From Prochlorococcus marinus str. MIT 9515 (lineage in GTDB: Bacteria; Cyanobacteriota; Cyanobacteriia; PCC-6307; Cyanobiaceae), in NCBI RefSeq assembly GCF_000015665.1, contig NC_008817.1:1550001-1614000 (forward strand): 64,000 bases of DNA, given 5' to 3'. Below the pieces are notes generated by a model. It saw only the letters and a list, made by a program, of their open reading frames with translations, did not search any database and was not told the origin of the DNA. Positions 8,918 to 17,750 of the stretch are shown here, in pieces. Position numbers and translations under genes: made by a program. Position 1 is the stretch's first letter. Every line of letters starts with the position of its first letter.

Positions 8918-9559
8918 ATGAATAATACTCAAAAAAATGAAAAAATAACTCTCTACAATAATGACATAACCCAAAACTTATATAATATCTATAAGGATTC
9001 CTCTTATTTAGCTGTAGATACTGAGGCAATGGGATTAATACATGGAAGAGATCGGCTATGTTTAATTCAAATATCTAATGAATTTCATTTAACTTCATGC
9101 ATAAAGATAGAACTTAATAACTCAGATTCACCCCACATAAAAAAATTATTTGAAGATAATAAAATAATGAAAATATTTCATTACGCAAGATTTGATGTGG
9201 CAGCTCTAAAATGTAACTTAAACATCAATACAAACAATATTTTTTGTACAAAAATAGCTAGTAAATTGGCTAGGACATATACACATAAACATGGCTTAAA
9301 AGAGTTAATCCATGAATTAATAGGAATAGAATTAGATAAAAGTTCGCAAAGTAGTGATTGGGGTAGTTGCGAGGATTTATCTGACAAACAAATTGATTAT
9401 GCTGCGAATGACGTTAAATATCTGATAGAAGCAATGCGCAAATTAAGAATCATTCTTGAGAGAGAAGGAAGATATGACTTGGCTCAGAAATGTTTTCAAA
9501 CTATTCCGGTTCATTCTGAATTAGATATATTAAAGTTTTCTAATATATTTGAGCATTAA
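8918..9559 (+). CDS. DEDD-family 3'-5' exonuclease, RNase D-like
   Basis: A 213-residue, single-domain 3'-5' exonuclease. The four acidic metal ligands of the DEDDy class are visible: AVDTEAMGL (Asp34, Glu36), HYARFDVAAL (Asp93) and DYAANDVKYL (Tyr161, Asp165). It lacks the C-terminal HRDC domain of full-length RNase D, as is usual for the short cyanobacterial form. The likely role is trimming the 3' ends of tRNA or other small RNAs, though a DNA role cannot be excluded. It converges with the next small gene, the two stop codons abutting exactly. Confidence 0.88.
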   Translation: MNNTQKNEKITLYNNDITQNLYNIYKDSSYLAVDTEAMGLIHGRDRLCLIQISNEFHLTSCIKIELNNSDSPHIKKLFEDNKIMKIFHYARFDVAALKCNLNINTNNIFCTKIASKLARTYTHKHGLKELIHELIGIELDKSSQSSDWGSCEDLSDKQIDYAANDVKYLIEAMRKLRIILEREGRYDLAQKCFQTIPVHSELDILKFSNIFEH

Positions 9560-9826
9560 TTAATCTTCAGTCATAAAATTGTCTTCATTCTCTAGAGTCG
9601 ACATAAGTTTATCTAGTATCTTTGAAGAACTTAGCTTTTTCCCATTATCCTTTTCACTTAATTTCAATAAATCTTTCGCAACTTGTCTTTTTTCTTCAAT
9701 AGTTTTAGAACCTTTTTTTGCAATTTGAATTTCTACCTTTTTCTTCGCTGATGACAAACTTATACTAAGTAAATTAGCTATTTTGGAGCATATTGCTAGA
9801 TATTCACGATCATTTATAGGATACAT
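9560..9826 (-). CDS. Conserved small protein of unknown function
   Basis: An 88-residue protein that is mostly helical and very lysine-rich, with no cysteines except one near residue 13, no signal peptide and no membrane segment. A central charged region (SAKKKVEIQIAKKG, EEKRQVAKDLLKL) could form a helix pair, and the tail is acidic. I do not recognise a family. It stands 35 bp downstream of the LpxB-like gene on the same strand, so co-transcription is likely. Its reality is supported by its fit in a tightly packed region rather than by a known domain. Confidence 0.65.
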   Translation of the reverse strand: MYPINDREYLAICSKIANLLSISLSSAKKKVEIQIAKKGSKTIEEKRQVAKDLLKLSEKDNGKKLSSSKILDKLMSTLENEDNFMTED

Positions 9827-9861
9827 TAAAAACTTACAAAACCTTTTTTGATATTACCTTA

Positions 9862-11130
9862 TTAAGCTAACAAACTTAAATTTATGTACTCCACAATTTT
9901 TTTACTGGCACCGCTTTTCCCCATTCGTTTCATACCAATTTTCACTTGTTTTAATCTGTGGTGTTTTTTATTAATTAATATCTCTAAATTATCTACAAGA
10001 GTTTTTTTATTATCACAGACTAATACGCTACCTCCTAATAATCGAGACTGTCTTTTTGCAAATGATTTTGTAAATTGAGGACCCGCCCCTGGAAGAGAAA
10101 CTGAGGGTACTCCAAGACCAGTAATTTGTTCTGTAGCTGTACCTGCATTTGATAACCCAACAGAAGCCATATTAGCCCATTTATGAAAAGTACTTTTACC
10201 TAACAAAATATATTTATCCTTATTTTTCCAAACTGAATTTTCACCAACCATAAATTGATTATTTCGTTGTTTCGAATAACCATTATTTATTAAATGTTTC
10301 TTGATAGTTATAACATTAGCATTAGTACTTAAAGGCAAAAGAATAATCAAATCAGTTGATAATTTTAAATCTTCTAGACAATCTAAAAAAACATCAAGAT
10401 TATGTAAGGCTTCAGGAAATCTACTACCTATTAATAAAATAATCCTTTTATCTTTAACAAGATTTGTATTTTTTTCATTTTTTTTATCTACAAAATCCAT
10501 CATTGGATTACCAAAGTATTTCGCACTAATCTTTTTTTTATTTAAATTATTTGCTGTAATTTCATCTCTCATTATTAAACTTTTACATTTAGTAGATCTC
10601 ATTAGATACATTTCCCAAGGATCCCATTCAGAACCTTTGAATTTATGATAAAAATCACTCAAAGACCATCCCGGGCCACTACTCCATGTATGGTCACTTT
10701 TGGGAGTACCAATAAAACTAAATTCACATTTTGAACTCCATGCAAAAAATAAAGGCAACAAATCCCCTACAGCAATAATTTTGTAATGATCTTTTGCCTT
10801 TCCTCTTATAATTAAAAAATTTTTTAAATTATGTATCAAAAAACCTGCAAATAAATCAAGAATAAAACCCTTAACACTCTGATTACTAAAACCTCCGCTT
10901 GGTAATTCTGCAAGATGACCAATTTTACTAAAATTTTTTGACTGAATTGAGTCAAACACTTTACCATTTCCAACCAATGGCATAACTTCAATTGTTTTAA
11001 TTTTTATTTTTTTTAAAAATCTTTTTATTATTTCTAATGCGATTACATCTTCACCATGCCCATTACATATAATTAATAGAGATTGAGACGGGTTACTGGT
11101 AGGATCATTAGGTGATTCAACAAAATCTCT
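9862..11130 (-). CDS. LpxB-related glycosyltransferase-like protein (start uncertain)
   Basis: Resembles the lipid-A-disaccharide synthase-related family of cyanobacteria, a GT-B-fold group without proven substrate. Visible motifs are the N-terminal LLIICNGHGED, FIGTPKSDHTW, LIGSRFPEALHN and the sugar-nucleotide-binding block SVGLSNAGTATEQITGLGVPSVSLPG. The open frame continues to 11277, but residues beyond this point are the antisense of tRNA-Cys (11134-11204), a classic false extension. Between the tRNA and the NGHGED motif there is no in-frame ATG, GTG or TTG, so the 5' end given here is a frame-consistent limit, not a mapped start. Possible membrane lipid or outer-membrane role is inference. 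Confidence 0.72.
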   Translation of the reverse strand, partial: RDFVESPNDPTSNPSQSLLIICNGHGEDVIALEIIKRFLKKIKIKTIEVMPLVGNGKVFDSIQSKNFSKIGHLAELPSGGFSNQSVKGFILDLFAGFLIHNLKNFLIIRGKAKDHYKIIAVGDLLPLFFAWSSKCEFSFIGTPKSDHTWSSGPGWSLSDFYHKFKGSEWDPWEMYLMRSTKCKSLIMRDEITANNLNKKKISAKYFGNPMMDFVDKKNEKNTNLVKDKRIILLIGSRFPEALHNLDVFLDCLEDLKLSTDLIILLPLSTNANVITIKKHLINNGYSKQRNNQFMVGENSVWKNKDKYILLGKSTFHKWANMASVGLSNAGTATEQITGLGVPSVSLPGAGPQFTKSFAKRQSRLLGGSVLVCDNKKTLVDNLEILINKKHHRLKQVKIGMKRMGKSGASKKIVEYINLSLLA

Positions 11131-11133
11131 ATC

Positions 11134-11204
11134 GGCGGCATGGCCAAGTGGTAAGGCAGAGGATTGCAAATCCTTTATCCCCAGTTCGAATCTGGGTGCC
11201 GCCT
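11134..11204 (+). tRNA. tRNA-Cys (GCA)
   Basis: A 71-nt cloverleaf. The acceptor stem GGCGGCA pairs with TGCCGCC, followed by a T discriminator. The anticodon stem GAGGA/TCCTT encloses loop TTGCAAA with anticodon GCA, and the T arm is CCCAG-TTCGAAT-CTGGG. The 3' CCA is not encoded; a T run follows and may serve as the terminator. It lies on the opposite strand to the 5' region of the LpxB-like gene, so its promoter must lie within or antisense to that gene. Confidence 0.97.
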
Positions 11205-11402
11205 TTTTAAATTTTTTAATAAATTTAGCTATAGTTCTTTCCAGAACGGTAAGTTTATCAAATCGTTTGTTCATCAAATATCTTAAGTGAGCTTACAAAA
11301 GCTAATTAGCAATTTTATAAATATTAAAATACATAATATTATTATCCTATTTAATTAGGAGAAAACAAAATCTATTTTTCATTTTTTCTAAAGTTAATCT
11401 TT

Positions 11403-11570
11403 CTAATAGTCATTATCAGCAACACATATACCCAAACAACGTATTCCATTGGAAGCAGTCCTTTGACAGTGATCACATAAAATCTTATTTTTATCTAAAG
11501 AAATTCTAGTTTGTTTTTTATTACTGGTTTTATCACTTTTCGAATCAATATTTAGCTCATAAACTTGCAT
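11403..11570 (-). CDS. Small four-cysteine protein, possible metal binder
   Basis: A 55-residue protein if translation starts at the ATG at 11570 (MQVYELNID). A longer frame to 11606 starts less plausibly within the upstream gene. The first 30 residues are lysine- and serine-rich; the C-terminus carries CDHCQRTASNGIRCLGIC, four cysteines in a CxxC-x9-CxxxC arrangement that could hold zinc or an iron-sulfur cluster. I do not recognise the family. Its 5' end overlaps the 3' end of the preceding gene by 14 bp, implying translational coupling and a linked function. Confidence 0.68.
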   Translation of the reverse strand: MQVYELNIDSKSDKTSNKKQTRISLDKNKILCDHCQRTASNGIRCLGICVADNDY

Positions 11571-12198
11571 CGTTATTATTCTTGCTTGATTCGATACTAA
11601 CAACAAGAGAGGGATTAGTGTTAGAAGAGGGTATATCCATAATCTTTACAGTTTCTTTTGGTTCAGCAATAACTTCACTTTTTTTAGGATTATCATCTAC
11701 CGAACATGCTTCTAAAGCTTCTCTCAGAAGAGAATCAAAAGTAGCCCCAGGTAATCTATGTCTTGCAACCTCAAGAAAAGTTCTTGGTAATGATTCAGAA
11801 GCTGCATCTCTTAAAGCAGGATTATTCTTTCTATGATCTTGTTCTTCTTCTATTGATTTTATAAATCTTAGCGTAACATCTCTTTTAGTAGAAGCTTTTA
11901 TCAAAGTATCATTTTCAGGATTTGTAGAATTTGGTTCATTCTCAAGATCGCATAACCTTTTCTCAAGGCTATCTAAAACCTCATTAGCCTCTTTACTTAT
12001 ATGAGCTAGTTGTCCATCAGATAAATTTGGTAAATCAGCAACAAAAACCTTTCCATGATCTCGCAAAGTTAAAAAAGTTGGCCTAGGTCCTTGATTTTGG
12101 CGCCCATTAAAATCTGAATTACCTAATGGTCTTTTTGGAGGTGTAGGTCCTGCTGAACTACGTCTACGTGTAATTCTTTGATTATTTTCAAAGGGCAT
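11557..12198 (-). CDS. Conserved cyanobacterial protein of unknown function
   Basis: A 213-residue soluble protein with a basic, probably disordered N-terminus (RRRSSAGPTPPKRP). A conserved-looking core follows (FLTLRDHGKVFVADLPNLSDGQL, then a coiled-coil-like EANEVLDSLEKRL helix, and RTFLEVARHRLPGATFDSLLREAL). It ends in a Ser/Asn-rich tail. There is no signal peptide and no membrane segment. I do not recognise a domain. It is followed by the four-cysteine protein with a 14-bp overlap. The 134 bp between it and purM upstream presumably hold its promoter. Confidence 0.72.
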   Translation of the reverse strand: MPFENNQRITRRRSSAGPTPPKRPLGNSDFNGRQNQGPRPTFLTLRDHGKVFVADLPNLSDGQLAHISKEANEVLDSLEKRLCDLENEPNSTNPENDTLIKASTKRDVTLRFIKSIEEEQDHRKNNPALRDAASESLPRTFLEVARHRLPGATFDSLLREALEACSVDDNPKKSEVIAEPKETVKIMDIPSSNTNPSLVVSIESSKNNNDASL

Positions 12199-12332
12199 TG
12201 AATTAAAGTTAAATCTACTTACTTAAATCTCCGATATAACTCGGCGGTAGTCCTATTATATTACACCTAACTTTTTCATTTGTGTAGTTAAATTTAATTT
12301 GTAATTTCTCAATAAAAGTTAATACGAGAGAT

Positions 12333-13376
12333 CTAAATTAATATTTCAGGTAAAAATTCATTCTCTTTTGAATTATCTTTCTTAAGAACCTTCCCTAAGA
12401 CCCAACTTTTCACATCATTATCTTCACAAATATTTAAAATCTCATCCTTAAATTTCTTATCAATTATTAAACAAAATCCAACCCCTAGATTAAATGTATT
12501 CCAAAAATCCTTTTCAGGAATCTGACCAACATCCTTTAAATATTTAAATAAAACCGGAATATCCCAAGACTTCGTATCTATGTAAGGAATAAAATCGGCA
12601 GACATACATCTTGGTAAATTTTCAGGAATTCCTCCTCCAGTTATATGAGACATGCCCTTAATTTCAATATTCTGAGATAAAATTTGATTTATGAGCTTAA
12701 AGTAAATTTTCGTGGGCTGTAGTAATTGACTATAAAAATCTAAGTGATACATTTTTTCAAATTTCTTATGAATTTGATCATTATTTTCAATAATTTTTCT
12801 GACTAAACTAAATCCATTACTATGAATACCATTACTTTGTAATGCAATTATCAAATCATTTTCACCTATTTTTTTACCATTAATTAATTTTTCCTCATCA
12901 ACTATTCCCACACAAAATCCTGCTAAATCATACTTATTCTTTGAATAAAATCCAGGCATTTCTGCAGTTTCTCCTCCAAGTAAAGAGCAGTTATTTTCTA
13001 AGCAACTATAAGAAATACCTTTAACAACTTCTAATAATTGATTTTTTTCAAGCTTCCCTGTAGCAATATAATCAAGAAAAAATAGCGGTTTTGCACCAGT
13101 TGTAATTATGTCGTTCATACACATTGCGACCAAATCAATACCTACTTCGAAATGAAAGTTCTTACTTTGTGCCAACTCTAGTTTTGTCCCAACACCATCA
13201 GTTCCTGAAACTAAAATAGGTTTTTTTAAACCCTCAAGAGGTATTTTGAATAGGCCGCCAAACCCGCCTATCCCTTCGATTACATTAGATGAATGAGTTG
13301 ACTCAACAGCTTGTTTAATTTCTGAGACAAATTCTCTTCCAGCTTTTATGTCAACTCCTGATGTTTTGTAATCCAT
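12333..13376 (-). CDS. purM: Phosphoribosylformylglycinamidine cyclo-ligase
   Basis: Closes the imidazole ring of aminoimidazole ribonucleotide from FGAM with ATP, the fifth step of purine synthesis. The 347 residues start with DYKTSGVDIKAG and include the PurM hallmarks GIGGFGGLF, VSGTDGVGTKLELA, GIDLVAMCMNDI, FFLDYIATGKL, LLGGETAEMPGFY and HITGGGIPENLPR. The length is standard. It is divergent from panC-cmk across 95 bp, so the two probably have separate promoters in that gap. No other pur gene is adjacent. Confidence 0.97.
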   Translation of the reverse strand: MDYKTSGVDIKAGREFVSEIKQAVESTHSSNVIEGIGGFGGLFKIPLEGLKKPILVSGTDGVGTKLELAQSKNFHFEVGIDLVAMCMNDIITTGAKPLFFLDYIATGKLEKNQLLEVVKGISYSCLENNCSLLGGETAEMPGFYSKNKYDLAGFCVGIVDEEKLINGKKIGENDLIIALQSNGIHSNGFSLVRKIIENNDQIHKKFEKMYHLDFYSQLLQPTKIYFKLINQILSQNIEIKGMSHITGGGIPENLPRCMSADFIPYIDTKSWDIPVLFKYLKDVGQIPEKDFWNTFNLGVGFCLIIDKKFKDEILNICEDNDVKSWVLGKVLKKDNSKENEFLPEILI

Positions 13377-13471
13377 GAAGTAAAAATGATAGAATTGTCC
13401 TATATAGATGTTCCTCCGTAGATCGCTTTTGTCCAGTAATTATTTATTAAATAGATTTATTTTTTAAAAAA

Positions 13472-15001
13472 GTGAACAAGATAATAAGAAAAATAGAAGA
13501 ACTTGAAGAATGGCGCCGCCACCTTAAAAGTGATATTAATTTTATACCAACTATGGGTAATCTGCATTATGGTCATCAAAAATTAATATCCACAGCAAAA
13601 AGTTCAAATTGCAATATTAACTTAGTAAGTATTTTTGTGAATCCACTTCAATTTGATAGTAAAAAAGATCTTAAAAGCTACCCAAAAACTGTTGATAAAG
13701 ATATTGAAATTGCTTTTTCTACTGGCACAGATGTAATTTTTATTCCTAATACCATTGATATCTATCCCCCAAATAATAAAAGTATTAGTTATCTGAAAGC
13801 TTCTAAAGAACTATCTTCAGCATTATGTGGCATTACAAGAAAAGGTCATTTTGATGGAGTTTGTACTGTTATTTATAGATTACTAAAACTTATACAGCCA
13901 AAAAATCTTTATTTAGGAGAAAAAGACTGGCAGCAGCTATTAATCTTGAAAAACCTAGTATCAGAAAAAAAATTAAACATCAATATTTTATCTATTCCGA
14001 CCCAAAGAGATTCTGATGGTATCCCATTTAGTTCACGTAACAATCTTTTATCTAAAAATGAAAAAACAATTGTAAAATTTTTTTCAAATGAACTAGTCCA
14101 TTCACAAAAAGTTTTTAAAAAGGATAAAAAGATTGAATTAAATCAAATTATCAAAAAGCTACAATCTAAAAATATTTCTATTGAATATTTAGAACATCTA
14201 AACGCTTATAGCTTGAAAAAAGTACAAAAGGAAGATAATATTTCGATTTTAGCTGGTGCGATAAAATGTGGAAAAACAAGATTAATTGATCACGTTTTTC
14301 TTATGAAAAGAAATCCAATTATTGCGATTGATGGACCAGCAGGTTCAGGGAAAAGTACCATAACAAAATTAATTGCAAAGAAGTTAAAGTTTTTATATTT
14401 AGACACTGGAGCAATGTATAGAGCACTAAGTTGGCTTTTAATAAAAGAAAAGATTGACTATAATGAAAAATCTGAATTGAACAAAATCCTTAGTAATGTA
14501 TCTATAATTTTCAAAACAAATTCTATTTCCCACCAGGATGTATTCATAAATAAATTTTGTGTAACTGAAGAAATTCGTTCGCAAAAAATAAGTTCTATTG
14601 TTTCTAAAATTTCATCAATAAAAGAAATTAGAGATTTTTTAGTGAAAGAACAAAGAAAAATTGGAGAATCAGGAGGATTAGTAGCTGAAGGAAGAGACAT
14701 CGGATCAACAGTTTTTCCTGATGCAGAAATTAAAATATACTTAACTGCTAGTATTGAGGAAAGAGCGAAAAGAAGAAAGTCTGAACTAGATATCAGAGGT
14801 TCAAAAGAGATTGACTTTAATCAATTAAAAGAACTTATAAGGAAAAGAGATTTGGATGATTCTACTAGAGAAATTTCCCCACTCACTAAAGCAAAGGGCG
14901 CAATTGAACTGATCACTGACGGATATTCTATAAATGAAGTCGTAGAAAAAATTATTAATATTTACAATTTCAAAATTCCTAAAGAGATTCAAATTGAATA
15001 A
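13472..15001 (+). CDS. panC-cmk: Bifunctional pantoate-beta-alanine ligase / cytidylate kinase
   Basis: A 509-residue fusion of two enzymes, typical of cyanobacteria. Residues 1 to about 275 are pantothenate synthetase: IPTMGNLHYGH near 25-35 (HIGH-like adenylation motif), FVNPLQF and YLGEKDWQQL. Residues from about 283 are cytidylate kinase: P-loop DGPAGSGKST near 287-296, LYLDTGAMYRALSW, LVAEGRDIGSTVFPDA and an Arg-rich lid. PanC makes pantothenate for coenzyme A; Cmk phosphorylates CMP and dCMP. Translation begins at GTG (13472), the only start immediately before the conserved N-terminus. It ends one base from the phosphatase stop on the other strand. Confidence 0.96.
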   Translation: MNKIIRKIEELEEWRRHLKSDINFIPTMGNLHYGHQKLISTAKSSNCNINLVSIFVNPLQFDSKKDLKSYPKTVDKDIEIAFSTGTDVIFIPNTIDIYPPNNKSISYLKASKELSSALCGITRKGHFDGVCTVIYRLLKLIQPKNLYLGEKDWQQLLILKNLVSEKKLNINILSIPTQRDSDGIPFSSRNNLLSKNEKTIVKFFSNELVHSQKVFKKDKKIELNQIIKKLQSKNISIEYLEHLNAYSLKKVQKEDNISILAGAIKCGKTRLIDHVFLMKRNPIIAIDGPAGSGKSTITKLIAKKLKFLYLDTGAMYRALSWLLIKEKIDYNEKSELNKILSNVSIIFKTNSISHQDVFINKFCVTEEIRSQKISSIVSKISSIKEIRDFLVKEQRKIGESGGLVAEGRDIGSTVFPDAEIKIYLTASIEERAKRRKSELDIRGSKEIDFNQLKELIRKRDLDDSTREISPLTKAKGAIELITDGYSINEVVEKIINIYNFKIPKEIQIE

Positions 15002-15002
15002 C

Positions 15003-15476
15003 TCAACAAATCGTATTCAAGAAGCCACTTACAGAGTCTTCTAAGATATCAAGGACGTGATCAAATCCATCATCGCCGCCAAAATAAGGATCAGGCACTT
15101 CTGTTTCTTCAAAAACAGATCTAAAATTTTGTATCTTGTTTATTGATGAAAAATCAGATAATGATTTTCTAGATTTAAGGGCGCTAATATTTTCAAAATT
15201 AGAGTCATCCATTGCAACTATATAGTTAAATATCTCAAAATCTTTAGAATTAATTTGTCTAGCTCTACTTAAAATTTCCAAACCTCTTTTATGTGCCGCT
15301 TTTCTCATTCTATTATCAGCTTTCTTACCTATGTGCCAACCACCAGTTCCGGCTGAATCAACTATAAAATTATTATTAAATCCTTTTTTATTAATTAAAT
15401 TAATAAAAATTGCTTCAGCAGCTGGAGACCTGCAGATATTACCTAAACATACAAAAAGGACAGATTGTTTTTTCAT
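15003..15476 (-). CDS. Low-molecular-weight protein-tyrosine phosphatase
   Basis: A 157-residue phosphatase with the P-loop VCLGNICRSPAAE, giving nucleophile Cys10 and phosphate-binding Arg16, and the general-acid loop VPDPYFGG near residue 127. FIVDSAGTGGWHIG is also characteristic of the family. Low-molecular-weight phosphatases remove phosphate from Tyr, and related arsenate reductases use extra cysteines that are not seen here. It lies 13 bp downstream of pebB and may be the last gene of the bilin operon, although no functional link is known. The substrate is unknown. Confidence 0.93.
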   Translation of the reverse strand: MKKQSVLFVCLGNICRSPAAEAIFINLINKKGFNNNFIVDSAGTGGWHIGKKADNRMRKAAHKRGLEILSRARQINSKDFEIFNYIVAMDDSNFENISALKSRKSLSDFSSINKIQNFRSVFEETEVPDPYFGGDDGFDHVLDILEDSVSGFLNTIC

Positions 15477-15489
15477 CTAATTTCAAAAC

Positions 15490-16266
15490 TTAATTATAAA
15501 CTTTATTAGTGGAAAATAATACTTTATTAATTAAGGATTCAGTAAAATCTTTGCCAAATAAACTTGATAACATTGGTCTGGCGGGGTCTTTATTTCTTCT
15601 ATAGTTCAAATAATTATTTTGACCATTAATTATTTCTTGCTGCAAACCTTGATCAACTTCTTCACTTGTAAAGAGAGTGTTTAGATACAATACCAAATAT
15701 TCTTTAAATGAATGATAAAGTTGATTTTCTATCAAATAATCACTATTTTTATGTTTTGGTAATCTTGACCAGATTAATCCTGGAGAAAAAAATCTTGAGA
15801 CTTCTTCAGACATCTTTTCTGCGATAGGAAGGGATTTATGACACGATTTTTTGAGTTTTACAAGTTGGTCGAGTAATTCAGAGTTAAACTGATTTTCTAC
15901 TTTTAATGATGGCTGAAAATCTAAAACTAATAAATGATTTTTAGGTAATGAGACAAAATCCACTCCTAAGAATGGTATGTTAAATCTGGTACTTGGAATA
16001 ATCAAAAAATTCAAAACAGAATAACTTGGACTATTAATACATACAGCTCTTGCAAAATTAATTCTTTCCCTATGCGTTGCACCCCAAGTAAACAGACTTA
16101 CATTATTTTGTGATTTTGATGAACCATAGGTTGACTCTTTGTAAGAGAACGCAGAAGGTATTTCATGTTCCAAGCAGTGATATTTTGCTAATTGAGAAAT
16201 TAAGAGTTTTATGAAATTAGACCATCTCCATTCCTTTTTATAAAAAATAGTATTTTGAATTAGCAT
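15490..16266 (-). CDS. pebB: Phycoerythrobilin:ferredoxin oxidoreductase
   Basis: A ferredoxin-dependent bilin reductase that converts 15,16-dihydrobiliverdin to phycoerythrobilin. The 258-residue protein carries [11 protein letters not shown] with the conserved Asp of the family, LLVLDFQPS, and the C-terminal [18 protein letters not shown] segment shared by bilin reductases. It abuts pebA, whose stop and this start are separated by no bases, and follows ho1, giving a complete heme-to-phycoerythrobilin pathway. The order ho1-pebA-pebB and the VDFV form distinguish it from PebA and PcyA. Confidence 0.94.
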
Positions 16267-16977
16267 TTAATCTTTAGAATAATTATTTAAGGTAAAGAGA
16301 AAATTATTAATAAAATTGCAAGTCCAATTTTCACCAAAAAAACTTTTAAATAACTTATCTGCAGGATCTTTTTCAGCACTATATTTATCATAATCTATTT
16401 GTTTATTTTTGATTTGCTCATAATTTAAAAACTGATTATTTTGATTCAATTTATTAATCCTTAAATAATCACTAACAAACAAATAAAAAATACTATTTAA
16501 ATCTCTATCAAGATTTAATTTATTACCTCTACAAATCATTACCCATGGCGAAAAATATTTTTTTGAATCATATATATTTTTCATTTTATTATTATCAAAT
16601 ACGGAATATTTTTTTTTAATAAAATCTAAACTTGAGCAATATTGATAGAGATATTTTTTTTCTTGAATTAAAGGTTGATAATCAAAAATCGCTAATAACT
16701 TTTGAGAAGTACCAAACCACAAAATATCAGCACCTAAGATAGGAGATTCACTTTTGAAGTTTGGATAAGCCACAGTATTAAAAACTTGGAGTTTATCACC
16801 CCCATCTAATTTGGTAACTCTCCACTTTCTATATTGAGGAGATTCAAAAAGCCAATTTTTTATAATATATTTTGAGTCTTTATTATGATATTCTTGAAAT
16901 TCCTTTGATATTTCTAATTCTTTACCATCTAAATCTTCAATACTTTTTTTTAAAAAATTTTTTAATGAGTCAAACAT
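16267..16977 (-). CDS. pebA: 15,16-dihydrobiliverdin:ferredoxin oxidoreductase
   Basis: Reduces biliverdin IX-alpha at the 15,16 bond with electrons from ferredoxin and is thought to pass the product to PebB. The 236-residue sequence contains [33 protein letters not shown] with the conserved catalytic Asp, [10 protein letters not shown], and a C-terminal [18 protein letters not shown] like that in PebB. It starts 5 bp after the ho1 stop and runs directly into pebB. Its composition is especially A+T- and Lys-rich, in line with its neighbours. Confidence 0.94.
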
Positions 16978-16982
16978 AAATA

Positions 16983-17693
16983 TTAAGTTTCTGTACTTCC
17001 CTTCCTCACTTTCTTTGTGAGGTAATTAAAAACAATTTTACCTAATACACCAATCAAGTTTCCCTCTAGCTCCTTAAACATTTTCATATTATAAGTAAAG
17101 GCTTTATTGGCTTCATCGATAATTTCATCAGCAATAGTTTGATTTATTGGGAGTTGATTTAAAGTCTTAGAATATTCTTCTTTAAATTTTTTTTCGTCAC
17201 CAATATTTTTAAATTCATAAAAATTCAAACCATTATTTCCATCCAAATTTAAAGCTTTTTTTGCTATTTTTTTTAAAATTTGACCGCCAGATAGATCTCC
17301 TATATATCGTGTATAGTGATGGCCAACCAATAATTCTGGCGATGTTTGTGCCACAAGATGTATTCGTTTAACATATTCTTCTGCCGATTTAGAAATATTA
17401 ATTTCATTTTTCCAATCATCTCCAAAATAAAATTTCAGATCATTCTCAAGTGTTTCTGTTCTAAATAATGATTTAAATCCAATAGGTTTTATTACAGGAT
17501 GTTCCTCCTTAACCAATCTTTCTATTTCTTCTTCCATCGCTTGATAAACAAAATATAAATCACTTATTAGTTTTCTATATGATTTTTTTTCAACAACGCC
17601 TTTTAAAAAACAAGCTACGAAGCCAGTATTTTCAGCCATTGTGTGGGACTTTTTTGTCCCTTCTCTTAATTGTCCTGCAAGAGCAACTGCCAT
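16983..17693 (-). CDS. ho1: Heme oxygenase
   Basis: Opens heme to biliverdin IX-alpha, releasing iron and CO, with ferredoxin as reductant; it begins bilin synthesis. The 236 residues include the proximal heme ligand His17 in [11 protein letters not shown], and the distal-helix signature [18 protein letters not shown] near residues 118-135. It is the first gene of ho1-pebA-pebB. Upstream lies a 57-bp gap containing a perfect 23-bp dyad (17710-17732), a candidate operator. No phycobilisome linker or apoprotein gene is visible in the window. Confidence 0.96.
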   Translation of the reverse strand: MAVALAGQLREGTKKSHTMAENTGFVACFLKGVVEKKSYRKLISDLYFVYQAMEEEIERLVKEEHPVIKPIGFKSLFRTETLENDLKFYFGDDWKNEINISKSAEEYVKRIHLVAQTSPELLVGHHYTRYIGDLSGGQILKKIAKKALNLDGNNGLNFYEFKNIGDEKKFKEEYSKTLNQLPINQTIADEIIDEANKAFTYNMKMFKELEGNLIGVLGKIVFNYLTKKVRKGSTET

Positions 17694-17709
17694 TTATGTA
17701 TTTTTTGAT

Positions 17710-17732
17710 TTGTACATATATGTAATGTACAA
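17710..17732. promoter_or_regulatory. Perfect inverted repeat upstream of ho1-pebA-pebB
   Basis: TTGTACAT (17710-17717) and ATGTACAA (17725-17732) are exact reverse complements separated by a 7-base spacer ATATGTA. The element lies 17-39 bp upstream of the ho1 start, where an operator or a leader hairpin would act. It does not have NtcA spacing (GTA-N8-TAC). There is no T-run, so a terminator for the upstream gene is less likely. The dyad is seen directly; that a regulator binds it is inference. Confidence 0.5.
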
Positions 17733-17750
17733 GGAAAATAGATAAAACAA

